A DNA stretch of 19,875 bases from Clostridiales bacterium UBA6114 (GTDB lineage Bacteria; Bacillota; Clostridia; Oscillospirales; Butyricicoccaceae), in assembly GCA_002423435.1 (NCBI GenBank), contig DIWE01000001.1:6437-26311 (forward strand), in the 5' to 3' direction. Under the pieces are notes generated by a model, which searched no databases, was not told the DNA's origin, and was given only the letters and a program-made list of their open reading frames with translations. Of the stretch, positions 6,857 through 14,676 are shown piece after piece; position 1 is the stretch's first letter, and the number at the start of each line of letters is the position of its first letter. The position numbers were made by a program, and so were the translations under genes.

Positions 6857-6885
6857 TTGAAGATAATTCCATTTTATGCTAAAAT
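6857..6885 (+). promoter_or_regulatory. Sigma70-type promoter of the sigma54 activator gene
   Basis: TTGAAG (6857-6862), 17-bp spacer, TAAAAT (6880-6885). The transcript would start near 6892, about 75 nt before the ATG at 6967. Confidence 0.6.
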
Positions 6886-6966
6886 ATGGATTATCTGCCG
6901 CGGTTTTTTCAGCAAAATAATACGCGGCTTTCAGGAAGTGCTTATCTGAATCAAGAGGTGATGTAC

Positions 6967-8937
6967 ATGAAATTGCTGCTGGTGGCGCCCTGCGATGGGT
7001 GGGAGGATATTTTCCGGGATATTCTTCACGAGGATCATACCACCCAGGCCGGCTTTTACGGCGACGAGCCTTTTGCCCTTGAAGCGGTCGTCAGGGAGGA
7101 TTATTTTCATTTCAACGGTTTCCATACCGACGCCGATGCGATCATCGCAAGAGGAACGGCCGTCGTCCAGCTTCGCCGCAAGCTTAGGACTCCGGTCATT
7201 GCCATTCCCCAGGGGCCCCGGAACTTTGAAAACGCCGCCAGGACTCTGCTTACCCGCTGCAAGCCCCGTAAAATCGCAATTACCGGCACCAATTTTTCCA
7301 TGCTCGCCCAGGACGGCATCAGCGAGGTGGACGGAATACCTGTTGAAACCTACGACATCCCCTATTCGATAGACCATTATCAGGAAAGCCTTGAACAGAC
7401 GCTGGATATGGCGGTGAGCGCCGGATGCGACGCGTTTGTCTGCGGGATTTTGTCCTATAAGATCTGCCGGCGGCGCGGGTATGACAGTGTTTTTGTCACC
7501 ATAGACAAAAACACGGCGCGCTTTGCGCTGGCCGAGGCAAAGTACAGCGCCTATATTTATAAAAGTCAGAAAACGCGAGCCGAAACCTATCGCAATATTT
7601 TTAATTTTTCATCGGACGGAATCGTGTCGCTCGATAAAAACATGCATGTCAGCACAATAAACCCGGCCGGGTCAAAAATGATCCTGAACAAGCATTCCGA
7701 ATCGCCGGACCGCAATGCGGCGGCGGAAGCCGAGCTTTCAAAATCTTCCCTTATCAGAATGGCGAAGGACGGAAAAAGGCATACCGACGAGATCGTTTCT
7801 TATAAGGACAGGCTTTTTTCGGCGAGCGTGGCCCCCATCGTGTTAAACGGCGAAAAGGGCGGAAGCGTGATCATGCTGCAGGATATTACGCACATACAGG
7901 CGCTTGAAAATCAGATCAGAAACAAAATACATACGAAAGGGAATGTGGCCAAAAACCATTTCGGCGATATCGTCGGCAAAAGCGATATTATCAGAAAAAC
8001 AATCGAAACCGCCAGGGATTATGCCGCGGCCGATTCCAATATTCTTATCTGCGGGAAGACGGGAACCGGCAAGGAATTGTTCGCCCAAAGCATCCACAAC
8101 CAAAGCGCGCGCTGCAAGGGGCCGTTTGTCGCGGTTAACTGTGCCTCCTTGCCGGAGAACCTTCTGGAAAGCGAGATGTTCGGCTATGTCGACGGCGCGT
8201 TTACCGGCGCGTCAAAGGGCGGCAAGGCGGGATATTTTGAGGTGGCGCACAACGGCACGATTTTTCTTGATGAAATATCGGAGACCTCCCAACGAATGCA
8301 GGTCGCTCTTTTGCGCGTGCTTCAGGAAAAGGAGATCCGCAGGATCGGAGATAACAAGGTGCTCCCGGTGGACGTCCGCGTCATTTCGGCTTCCAATAAA
8401 CGCCTTGACGCGCTTGTAAGCGAGGGGAAGTTCAGGGAAGACCTTTATTACAGGCTTGATGTACTTCGGCTGAACATCCCGACCCTTGAGGAGCGGAAGG
8501 AGGATATCCGGGAGATTGCGATGCATTTTCTGCAGAGGTTCGCTGAAAAGAACGCAAAAACCGTAACGGTCGGCGAAGGCGCGTACCTGGCGCTGGCGGA
8601 CGCAAAGTGGAACGGCAATATCAGGCAGCTTATCAACGTGTGCGAACGGATTATTGTAACGGATAAAACGGGGCTTATCACGGCCGCGCAGGTACAAAGC
8701 GTAATCAATCCGGAGGATCTTGGGGAGGGAAGGGAATACTCCCGCCGCGCCTGCGCGCGCCCGGACACCATGTTTTATCGGGGTATTGCCCTCTCGCCGC
8801 TGAAGGAGGCCGAAAAAAACCGCATGGGTGAAGCCCTCGCCCTGACCGGAGGCCATATGGAAAAGGCGGCGCAGCTTCTTTCGATCAGCAGGTCGACGTT
8901 TTATAGAAAATGGAAGAAATATAATTCCCCGCACTGA
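6967..8937 (+). CDS. Sigma54-dependent activator with PrpR-type N-terminal sensor
   Basis: A 656-residue enhancer-binding protein. Residues 1 to about 195 resemble the PrpR_N ligand domain, about 204-312 a PAS domain (RNIFNFSSDGIVSLDKN), about 333-565 the AAA+ domain, and about 612-653 a Fis-type HTH (TGGHMEKAAQLLSISRSTFY). Walker A is GKTGTGKE (363-370), Walker B TIFLDEI (431-437), the sigma54-contacting GAFTGA loop is intact (410-415) and the arginine finger region reads FREDLYYRLDVL. I chose ATG 6967 because AAGAGGTG ends 6 nt upstream; the upstream ATG at 6961 abuts that site. It precedes a TRAP/UxuA-like operon with a -24/-12 promoter, so it very probably activates that operon on sensing the substrate. 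PrpR itself senses 2-methylcitrate; the ligand here is probably another acid. Confidence 0.92.
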   Translation: MKLLLVAPCDGWEDIFRDILHEDHTTQAGFYGDEPFALEAVVREDYFHFNGFHTDADAIIARGTAVVQLRRKLRTPVIAIPQGPRNFENAARTLLTRCKPRKIAITGTNFSMLAQDGISEVDGIPVETYDIPYSIDHYQESLEQTLDMAVSAGCDAFVCGILSYKICRRRGYDSVFVTIDKNTARFALAEAKYSAYIYKSQKTRAETYRNIFNFSSDGIVSLDKNMHVSTINPAGSKMILNKHSESPDRNAAAEAELSKSSLIRMAKDGKRHTDEIVSYKDRLFSASVAPIVLNGEKGGSVIMLQDITHIQALENQIRNKIHTKGNVAKNHFGDIVGKSDIIRKTIETARDYAAADSNILICGKTGTGKELFAQSIHNQSARCKGPFVAVNCASLPENLLESEMFGYVDGAFTGASKGGKAGYFEVAHNGTIFLDEISETSQRMQVALLRVLQEKEIRRIGDNKVLPVDVRVISASNKRLDALVSEGKFREDLYYRLDVLRLNIPTLEERKEDIREIAMHFLQRFAEKNAKTVTVGEGAYLALADAKWNGNIRQLINVCERIIVTDKTGLITAAQVQSVINPEDLGEGREYSRRACARPDTMFYRGIALSPLKEAEKNRMGEALALTGGHMEKAAQLLSISRSTFYRKWKKYNSPH

Positions 8938-8946
8938 GGGTCAGAA

Positions 8947-8997
8947 CGAAAATCCGAATTTCAGGACCGGAGGCCGCCGAAAATCCGAGGCCTCCGG
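8947..8997. repeat. Direct and inverted repeats downstream of the activator gene
   Basis: CGAAAATCCGA occurs twice (8947-8957 and 8978-8988), 31 bp apart, about three helical turns. The second copy lies inside the loop of a perfect 9-bp inverted repeat, CCGGAGGCC/GGCCTCCGG (8967-8975 and 8989-8997). They lie 250-300 bp upstream of the predicted sigma54 start, a possible distance for activator sites. Confidence 0.4.
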
Positions 8998-9040
8998 CGG
9001 GTAACCGCATTTCGTATTTTACTATGTTCATAAAGCTCCG

Positions 9041-9074
9041 GAGCAGTTTGATTCGTCCCGAAACTGCTCTTTTT
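9041..9074 (+). terminator. Intrinsic terminator of the sigma54 activator gene
   Basis: GAGCAGTTT (9041-9049), 11-nt loop, AAACTGCTC (9061-9069), then TTTTT. It separates the constitutive regulator transcript from the sigma54-driven operon. Confidence 0.85.
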
Positions 9075-9110
9075 CTCTGTTCTGGGAATTCTCATATCTG
9101 GGATTTTTTG

Positions 9111-9205
9111 CTGCCGTACCGATAGAATGCAGACATTTTTGCATTGATCCTCACTGGCCCGGCACATCCGGGAGGAAAAAAGGGATCAGGTCCGGCAGTT
9201 TTTTT
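9111..9205 (+). ncRNA. Candidate multi-helix RNA element with terminal U-tract
   Basis: Complementary segments nest in an RNA-like way. P1 is CTGCCGTACC/GGTCCGGCAG (9111-9120 and 9189-9198, one mismatch). It encloses P2 AATGCA/TGCATT (9126-9131 and 9140-9145) and P3 GATCC/GGATC (9146-9150 and 9183-9187). P3 encloses P4 CCCGG/CCGGG (9158-9162 and 9168-9172). TTTTTTT follows P1 directly. No promoter is obvious between 9075 and 9111 and no known family is recognised. P2 could instead be the binding site of the sigma54 activator, about 110 bp upstream of the start. Confidence 0.35.
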
Positions 9206-9218
9206 GGTCTTTCAGAGC

Positions 9219-9236
9219 CTGGCATGGAATTTGCTT
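9219..9236 (+). promoter_or_regulatory. Sigma54 (-24/-12) promoter of the TRAP operon
   Basis: CTGGCATGGAATTTGCTT has GG at 9221-9222 and GC at 9233-9234 with the obligatory spacing, and differs from the YTGGCACGNNNNTTGCW consensus essentially at one position. Transcription would start near 9246, giving a leader of about 54 nt before dctP. The GAFTGA-bearing activator is encoded immediately upstream. Confidence 0.88.
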
Positions 9237-9299
9237 CTTACTATAATCGGAAACATAAATCCATAAGTCCGCAGACTCAAAATTTTTGGGAGGTGTACC

Positions 9300-10382
9300 A
9301 TGAAAAAGGCAATTTCAACAGTATTGGTGAGTATGCTTGCGTTATCTGTTTTTGGGGGATGCGCAAAGCTTACGGCTCCGGCGTCGTCTTCTCAGCCTGC
9401 CGCGGCTCCGACGGCACCTGCACAGCAGGCTTCGGCGCCGTCGGGGCCCGAAATCGTGTTTAAAGTCGCATTCCCCACCGTTCAGCCCCTGACCCACGAA
9501 GCCCATACCATGATCTGCGACGACATTGAAGCTCTTTCGGGAGGAAAAATGAAGATCGAGCGCTATCTTGACGGCGAGCTTGTAAGCAGCGACCAGGATG
9601 CAAATGTTGCGCTGTCCAACAACACGATCCAGATGTCCTTTATGAGCGAAATGATGGCGGCCGCGTCTGCCCCTGAGATCGTTAACTGGATGTATGTCCC
9701 GTTTGCTTTTGACAGCAAGGAGCACTGCCAGAGATTCTTTAAGGCGATTGGCGACGAAATTACCGAAAAAACCATCGATGCCTATAACGTAAGGCTGATC
9801 TGGGATTCCATGGAGATGAGAAGGCCGCGGGTGATTATGTCCAACAAGCCGATCTATTCAGCGTCCGACTTTAACAGGATGGTTATGCGCCTTCCCAAGA
9901 CAGAGGGCGCGGTAGCTGCCTTCGAGGCTCTCGGCGCCAATCCCATCACCAGCACAACGGAGGAGATATACGGGCTTATGCAAAACAACAGCGCCCAGGC
10001 CTGCGATTCGCCCATTTCGCTGCTCGACTCCTATTCCATTCAGGAGGTCGCAAAATATGCCGTACTGACCTTCCACCAGCATGCCTGGCGCGTGGCGCAT
10101 ATAAACGAGGACTTCTGGCAGTCCCTTACCGAGGAGCAGCGGGGCTGGATTCTTGCGGGACTTAAAAGAGGCTTTGACTATTACACAGAAATGGACGAGT
10201 CCGCGGAAGACGAAACGATTGAGAAATGGGAGAAGAATTACGGCACAACCGTCATAAGGCCGGAGCAGATTGATATTGAGGGGATTAAAAAGGTCGCCAC
10301 GGAAGGTGTCCTCTCCAAATATAAGGATAAGTGGGACTATTCCAAATGGGAGCTCCTCGAGTCGCTCCGGGATAATAAATAA
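9300..10382 (+). CDS. dctP: TRAP transporter solute-binding lipoprotein (DctP family)
   Basis: A 360-residue extracytoplasmic receptor that captures an organic acid and delivers it to the DctQM membrane complex. The N-terminus is a lipoprotein signal with a VFGGC lipobox (lipidated Cys21), then an Ala/Pro/Ser/Gln-rich linker to residue 50. The DctP fold starts at VFKVAFPT. The conserved Arg that binds the substrate carboxylate is probably Arg197 in VMRLP, followed by EALGANPI and EIYGLMQN. Start: GGGAGGTG 4-6 nt before ATG 9300. First gene of the operon behind the sigma54 promoter. The neighbouring UxuA-like gene hints at a sugar acid (aldonate or uronate) as ligand, but sequence alone does not prove it. 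Confidence 0.92.
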   Translation: MKKAISTVLVSMLALSVFGGCAKLTAPASSSQPAAAPTAPAQQASAPSGPEIVFKVAFPTVQPLTHEAHTMICDDIEALSGGKMKIERYLDGELVSSDQDANVALSNNTIQMSFMSEMMAAASAPEIVNWMYVPFAFDSKEHCQRFFKAIGDEITEKTIDAYNVRLIWDSMEMRRPRVIMSNKPIYSASDFNRMVMRLPKTEGAVAAFEALGANPITSTTEEIYGLMQNNSAQACDSPISLLDSYSIQEVAKYAVLTFHQHAWRVAHINEDFWQSLTEEQRGWILAGLKRGFDYYTEMDESAEDETIEKWEKNYGTTVIRPEQIDIEGIKKVATEGVLSKYKDKWDYSKWELLESLRDNK

Positions 10383-10412
10383 TGCGGTTTCGACCAGAGT
10401 TAGGAGGTAAAG

Positions 10413-10937
10413 ATGAGGGTATACAAATGTCTTGAAAAAACGGTCCTGAATATTTCGATCGGACTGTTTTGCATTATTTTCACATGCGTAACCTTTCAGT
10501 TGTTATGCCGCAATTTAATCGGAAGATCATTCGGCGCAATAGAGGAAACCGTGATTCTGCTGATGCCGTTTTTCGGATTCTCATGCGCAACGTATACGCT
10601 TTTCTGCGGCAACCATGTTCAGATCGATTTTGTATATAAAAAGCTGCCGCTGCGGCTCCGGAAGGCAATTTTTTTCCTGACGCAGATCGCGCTTCTGGCG
10701 CTGACGGTTTTTGTGGCTTATACCGGCTGGGGACTGTCCTTCAGTCTGCTCAAGGCGCAGACGGAGGTGCTCAAAATTCCCTATGGCGTTCAGTACATGG
10801 CGTTTCCCGTGTCCGCGTTCTTTATGGTGGCGCCTTACATATACAATGTCTGCGCCCTGTTCGCGAATAAGCTGGATGAGTTTGCGCAAGAGGATGCAGA
10901 CTCGAAAAAAACGCTTAGAAGCGGGCTACATACTTAA
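10413..10937 (+). CDS. dctQ: TRAP transporter small permease (DctQ family)
   Basis: A 174-residue membrane protein with about four hydrophobic segments (near residues 12-32, 45-68, 85-108 and 128-150). It is the small subunit that pairs with DctM in sodium-driven TRAP uptake. The motif IEETVILLMPFFGF near residue 50 and HVQIDFVYKKLP are typical of DctQ. Start: AGGAGG 7 nt before ATG 10413. It lies 30 nt after dctP and 15 nt before dctM. Confidence 0.9.
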   Translation: MRVYKCLEKTVLNISIGLFCIIFTCVTFQLLCRNLIGRSFGAIEETVILLMPFFGFSCATYTLFCGNHVQIDFVYKKLPLRLRKAIFFLTQIALLALTVFVAYTGWGLSFSLLKAQTEVLKIPYGVQYMAFPVSAFFMVAPYIYNVCALFANKLDEFAQEDADSKKTLRSGLHT

Positions 10938-10952
10938 AAAGGGGTGAACGAT

Positions 10953-12269
10953 ATGCCTGCCGCCGCATATGCCGGCCATCTGGCATTGTTTCTGTTTATT
11001 GTGTTTCTGATCTATATGTTCCTGCGCGTACCCGTGCCCTTCGCCCTGCTTTTAACCTCGCTAACCTATATTCTGGTCTCCGGCAGAGCCCCGGCCGGCT
11101 TTATAACGCAGGGAATGACCTCGGCATTGTCGAAATACAGCATCATATGCTCGCCGTTTTTCATTGTTGTGGGGTATGTGATGAATTATTCGGGCGTAAC
11201 CGACGAAATCTTCAATTTCGCAGACTGCCTGGTGGGGCATATCAAGGGCGGTCTCGGCCATGTCAATGTTCTTGCAAGCCTGATTTTTGCCGGCATGTCG
11301 GGCTCGGCCAACGCCGACGCCTCCGGCCTCGGCAATATTGAGATCAAGGCGATGAAGGACAGGGGCTTTGACGCGGATTTCGCGGTTGGAGTAACCGCCG
11401 CGTCAAGCGTCATCGGACCGATCTTCCCGCCGTCAAACCCGATGGTTTTTGTGGGGATTATCGCCGGCGTTTCAATCGGAGCGCTGTTTCTTGCCGGAAC
11501 AACCGTAGGCATTTTGCTGACCTTGGCTTTATGTATCATGGTTTATCTTCTCGCGCGGAAAAAGAACTATCCCGTAAGGGTCAGGGCGACGCCCAAGGAA
11601 ATCCTGGCCGCGCTTAGGAAGGGCGTGTGGGCGCTTCTTTCGCCGGTTATTATTCTCTACTGCATTTCAAGCGGCGTCGTTACGCCGACGGAATGTGGGG
11701 CCGTCGCGATCCTTTATTCTTTGTTTATCAGCATTTTTATTTACAAGAGCATCAAATTCAAGGATCTGTACCGGATCATTACTCCTGCCATCAACGCGAT
11801 CGGGCTGGTTTTAATGCTTGTCGCGGCCGGGAATATCTATGCCTGGCTTTTAGGCGACCAGCAGGTCGCGGCGGCGATCACCAATTTTCTGTTTTCACTT
11901 ACGGATAATCCATGGGTGATCCTTCTGCTTATAAACCTCTTTCTGTTATTCCTCGGGATGTTCATGGAGTCCGTGTCGGCCATTACCATTGCGGCGCCCC
12001 TGCTTTTCCCCCTGGCAGTCTCCCTCGGCTTAAATCCGGTCCATTTCGGGATCATTTTCGTGTTAAACCTGATGATCGGCGTGCTCACCCCGCCGATGGC
12101 CATTTGCCTGTTTATCACCTCGAAATTAGGCGAAATTTCGTTCGAACGGGCGTGGAAAGCCACAAGGCCTTATTACATCAGCCTTCTGGTCGTGCTGTTG
12201 CTTGTAAACCTCTTCCCGGTGATATCCCTTTTCATGCCGAACCTGTTGCTGAAAGGGTACTCCTGGTAA
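10953..12269 (+). CDS. dctM: TRAP transporter large permease (DctM family)
   Basis: A 438-residue integral membrane protein with about 11-12 hydrophobic segments, the transport subunit of the TRAP system. Typical motifs include FAGMSGSANADASGLG, GVTAASSVIGPIFPPSNPMV in the first half and FLGMFMESVSAITIAAPLLFP with LMIGVLTPPMAICLFI in the second, the two inverted substrate/Na+ hairpin regions of the family. The ATG at 10953 is preferred because AAGGGGTG lies 6 nt before it; a GTG at 10944 is within that Shine-Dalgarno. The uxuA-like gene begins 40 nt downstream without a terminator. Confidence 0.92.
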   Translation: MPAAAYAGHLALFLFIVFLIYMFLRVPVPFALLLTSLTYILVSGRAPAGFITQGMTSALSKYSIICSPFFIVVGYVMNYSGVTDEIFNFADCLVGHIKGGLGHVNVLASLIFAGMSGSANADASGLGNIEIKAMKDRGFDADFAVGVTAASSVIGPIFPPSNPMVFVGIIAGVSIGALFLAGTTVGILLTLALCIMVYLLARKKNYPVRVRATPKEILAALRKGVWALLSPVIILYCISSGVVTPTECGAVAILYSLFISIFIYKSIKFKDLYRIITPAINAIGLVLMLVAAGNIYAWLLGDQQVAAAITNFLFSLTDNPWVILLLINLFLLFLGMFMESVSAITIAAPLLFPLAVSLGLNPVHFGIIFVLNLMIGVLTPPMAICLFITSKLGEISFERAWKATRPYYISLLVVLLLVNLFPVISLFMPNLLLKGYSW

Positions 12270-12309
12270 CTTTTTCAAATCAATTTCATCTATGATCGGA
12301 GTGTAAGAA

Positions 12310-13344
12310 ATGTCGGTAAAAATGCATTGGATGTTCGGCCAGGTCCCGGTGATTGACGATGAATTGGCCGCATTTGCGCTTGAACTCGGGGCAAAGGATG
12401 TGCAGCTCAACGCGCCTTATCTTCCCGGCGACAAGGTATGGGCCTTTGAGGACATCAAAGCGCTTAAGGAGAAGATGGCAGGGTACGGCTTAAACCTTGT
12501 GGCGATTGAGAACATACCGTTTATATTTTACGACAAGGTGGTTCTCGGTCTTGACGGGCGCGACGAGCAGATCGAAAATTACATCACCACGATAAGGAAT
12601 CTCTCCAGGCTTGACATTAGGCTTTTCGGGCACCATTTCATGACGTCGTACGTATGGCGCACCGCCATGAGCAAAGGGCGCGGCGGCGCCCTCGGGAGGG
12701 CATACGATCATTCAGAGCTCATTCCGGACTTTACCCAGACGACCTATTACGAAAGCATGAAGAACAAAAGGAACCTGCCGTCATACAATCTGTTTGAAGC
12801 CGCAAAAGGCATCACGGCAGATGACCTTTTTGCAAACTATTCTTATTTTATGAAGGCCGTCATCCCCGCGGCCGAGGAATGCGGCGTAAAGCTTGCTTTG
12901 CACCCCGACGATCCCCCGGTCCGCGACTTTGCCGGGACACAGAAGATGATCACGAGCGTTGACGACTATAAGCGCGCCATGAAAATCGCCGACAGTCCGA
13001 TGTGGGGGTTAAACCTCTGCTGCGGGTGCTTCTCCGAAATGGGCGGCGCCGAAACCGTCAAAGAGGCAATCCGGTTCTTCGGCCCGCTCGGGAAGATCTT
13101 CTGGGTGCATTTCAGGGATGTCAAGGGCGTCCTCCCGCACTTTGAGGAATGCTTCCTGGGGGAAGGCAATTTCAATCCTGCGGAGATCATGTATGAGCTT
13201 TACAAGGCCGGATATGACGGCATGATTTTCGAAGACCATGTCCCGGTCATGTCAAACGACACCGAATACAGCTTCCGCTCCCACGCGCATGAGACGGGCT
13301 ATATCAAAGGCCTCATTCAGATGCTGGACTTCTTAAAGCCGTAA
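12310..13344 (+). CDS. UxuA-like TIM-barrel sugar-acid dehydratase
   Basis: A 344-residue protein of the mannonate dehydratase (UxuA) family, which dehydrates D-mannonate to 2-keto-3-deoxygluconate using Mn2+. Metal-site motifs line up: LALHPDDPP (His198), GLNLCCGCFSEMGG (Cys237 region), WVHFRDVKG (His267) and FEDHVPV (Asp309, His310). FLGEGNFNP and a C-terminal TGYIKGLIQML also match. Two departures: it is shorter than most UxuA, and the usual RPDHG near the active site is FEDHV, so the true substrate may differ. GGAGTG lies 6 nt before ATG 12310. Last gene of the sigma54-controlled TRAP operon, so it probably acts on the imported acid or its first metabolite. No uxuB, kdgK or kdgA is in the window. 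Confidence 0.82.
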   Translation: MSVKMHWMFGQVPVIDDELAAFALELGAKDVQLNAPYLPGDKVWAFEDIKALKEKMAGYGLNLVAIENIPFIFYDKVVLGLDGRDEQIENYITTIRNLSRLDIRLFGHHFMTSYVWRTAMSKGRGGALGRAYDHSELIPDFTQTTYYESMKNKRNLPSYNLFEAAKGITADDLFANYSYFMKAVIPAAEECGVKLALHPDDPPVRDFAGTQKMITSVDDYKRAMKIADSPMWGLNLCCGCFSEMGGAETVKEAIRFFGPLGKIFWVHFRDVKGVLPHFEECFLGEGNFNPAEIMYELYKAGYDGMIFEDHVPVMSNDTEYSFRSHAHETGYIKGLIQMLDFLKP

Positions 13345-13395
13345 ATTCCGGCGTTATGTACTTCCTGGGAAGAAGTTCCAAATCGGACGGAAAAG

Positions 13396-13421
13396 GCCCC
13401 CGAAACGAAAGTTTCGGGGGC
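13396..13421. terminator. Hairpin between the TRAP operon and the converging dehydrogenase
   Basis: A perfect 11-bp stem GCCCCCGAAAC/GTTTCGGGGGC with a GAAA tetraloop. Tails are weak on both sides (CTTACC on plus, CTTTTCC on minus), slightly better for the minus-strand gene, but the position between two convergent stops (13344 and 13439) fits a shared terminator. Confidence 0.75.
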
Positions 13422-13438
13422 TTACCGTGGTTATAAAG

Positions 13439-14410
13439 CTAGAACAGCTGAGGATTGGCAATATTGGGGGGGCGCTTGCCCTTAAAAAGGCTGTCGATGC
13501 CCGACAGCACCTCGATTACCATGTTCTTTCGCGCCTCCAAGACATTGCTGGCCGCGTGCGGAGTCACTACCACATTGTCAAGCTCCAGAAGCTCCTTCGT
13601 CACCTTCGGCTCAAATTCATAGACGTCCGTCGCGGCCCCCCGGATTTCTCCGGTTTTCAAAGCCTGGACGAGGTCGCTTTCGCACATGATCGGCCCTCTC
13701 GCAACGTTTACGAAATAGGCGTTTTTTTTCATCCGTCTGAAAACGTCCATATTGATGACATGGTGGTTTTCCGGGGTGTAGAGCATATGGCAGGTCACGA
13801 CGTCGGCTCTTGCAATAAGCTCGTCAAACGAAGCGTATTCGACGCTGAGCTCCCGTTCCTTCTCAGGCGTCTGGCGGATCGGATCGTAATAAATGATCTG
13901 CATGCCGATACCCTGCGCCTTTTTGGCGACCGACCGGCCGATCCGGCCGAACCCCAGGATGCCGAGCGTTTTGCCCAAAAGGAGCATATCGCGGTCGAAA
14001 AATGTGCTCGGCTGGCAGTATCCGGTTTGGCGGAGGCTTTTATCATATTGGAGGATGCCCCTTGCCGCCGTCATGATCAGGGCGATGGCGAATTCCGAGG
14101 TGACCTCCAAAACCCCGTTCGGGGTATTGACGATAAAGATCCCCTTTTGCGTGGCGTACCGATGGTCAATGTTGTCGTAGCCCACGCCGTGGTTTGCAAT
14201 AGCCTTGAGCTTCGGGCCGAGATCGATGAGCTCCCTCCGGCAGGGAAAGCTCGCCACGGTAAAGAGGGCGTCGCAGTCGACGATCAGCGCCGCGACCTCG
14301 TCGGCTGTGAAATATTTCTTTTCCGAATCCGGCATGACGATCTCAAGACTGTCCCTGTAAGGCGCGACGCAATCCTCCGGAATCCATCCGGTTATCAGCA
14401 GCTTTTTCAT
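13439..14410 (-). CDS. NAD-dependent D-2-hydroxyacid dehydrogenase
   Basis: A 323-residue enzyme of the SerA/glyoxylate-reductase-like family, interconverting a 2-keto acid and a D-2-hydroxy acid. The nucleotide motif is GFGRIG (153-158) with Asp176 after beta-2, indicating NAD preference. Catalytic residues are Arg238 (VNVARGP), probably Glu267 (YEFEP) and His285 (TPHAAS). There is no C-terminal ACT domain, so it is not a regulated long-form SerA; substrate undefined. I chose ATG 14410, which has GAGGA 6 nt upstream; the ATG at 14416 abuts that site. It has a strong housekeeping promoter and faces the TRAP operon, so co-regulation with sugar-acid uptake is possible but not shown. Confidence 0.9.
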   Translation of the reverse strand: MKKLLITGWIPEDCVAPYRDSLEIVMPDSEKKYFTADEVAALIVDCDALFTVASFPCRRELIDLGPKLKAIANHGVGYDNIDHRYATQKGIFIVNTPNGVLEVTSEFAIALIMTAARGILQYDKSLRQTGYCQPSTFFDRDMLLLGKTLGILGFGRIGRSVAKKAQGIGMQIIYYDPIRQTPEKERELSVEYASFDELIARADVVTCHMLYTPENHHVINMDVFRRMKKNAYFVNVARGPIMCESDLVQALKTGEIRGAATDVYEFEPKVTKELLELDNVVVTPHAASNVLEARKNMVIEVLSGIDSLFKGKRPPNIANPQLF

Positions 14411-14441
14411 GAGCATTCCTCATTTATATCATTTTTATAAA

Positions 14442-14469
14442 GTCAGACTTGAATTGAAAGCAATCTGAC
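14442..14469. repeat. Inverted repeat in the dehydrogenase leader
   Basis: GTCAGA/TCTGAC (14442-14447 and 14464-14469) with a 16-nt AT-rich loop lies between the promoter (14483-14512) and the ribosome binding site. It could be an operator or a leader hairpin. Confidence 0.3.
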
Positions 14470-14482
14470 GACGGTTTTTTTC

Positions 14483-14512
14483 ATTATATCCTTCGACTTG
14501 GCGGATTGTCAA
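14483..14512 (-). promoter_or_regulatory. Sigma70-type promoter of the dehydrogenase
   Basis: On the minus strand TTGACA (14507-14512), an 18-bp spacer and a perfect TATAAT (14483-14488). Transcript start is near 14476, about 65 nt before ATG 14410. Confidence 0.8.
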
Positions 14513-14598
14513 ACGTTCGGCGTCGAAATTTTGAAGAAGCGGCGAAAGAAAACGACAGTGACGGCCTTTCATGTAAAGCCCGGACGCGGCTGAACGCG

Positions 14599-14635
14599 CC
14601 GAGCCGGCCGGCGCCCTGGGCGCCGGCCGGCTCGG
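14599..14635. terminator. Very stable GC-rich hairpin after the exporter operon
   Basis: A 17-bp perfect stem centred on CTG: GCCGGCCGGCGCC-type arms at 14599-14615 and 14619-14635. It lies about 40 nt past the permease stop. There is no T-tract on either side, so it may be a U-less terminator, an RNA 3'-end stabiliser, or another dispersed palindrome. Confidence 0.5.
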
Positions 14636-14676
14636 TGATTTGAAATTGATGCGGTACGCAAGTGGGCGGGCGGCTG

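Noticed and set aside
9186..9195. TCAGGTCCGG resembles the conserved loop of bacterial SRP RNA
   Set aside because: The GGAAGGAAGCAGCC that should follow is missing and the segment instead closes helix P1 with CTGCCG; chance similarity.
13427..14440. Plus-strand open frame of 337 codons opposite the D-2-hydroxyacid dehydrogenase
   Set aside because: The minus-strand frame has the full NAD motif, catalytic residues, ribosome binding site and promoter; the plus frame is a GC-driven shadow.
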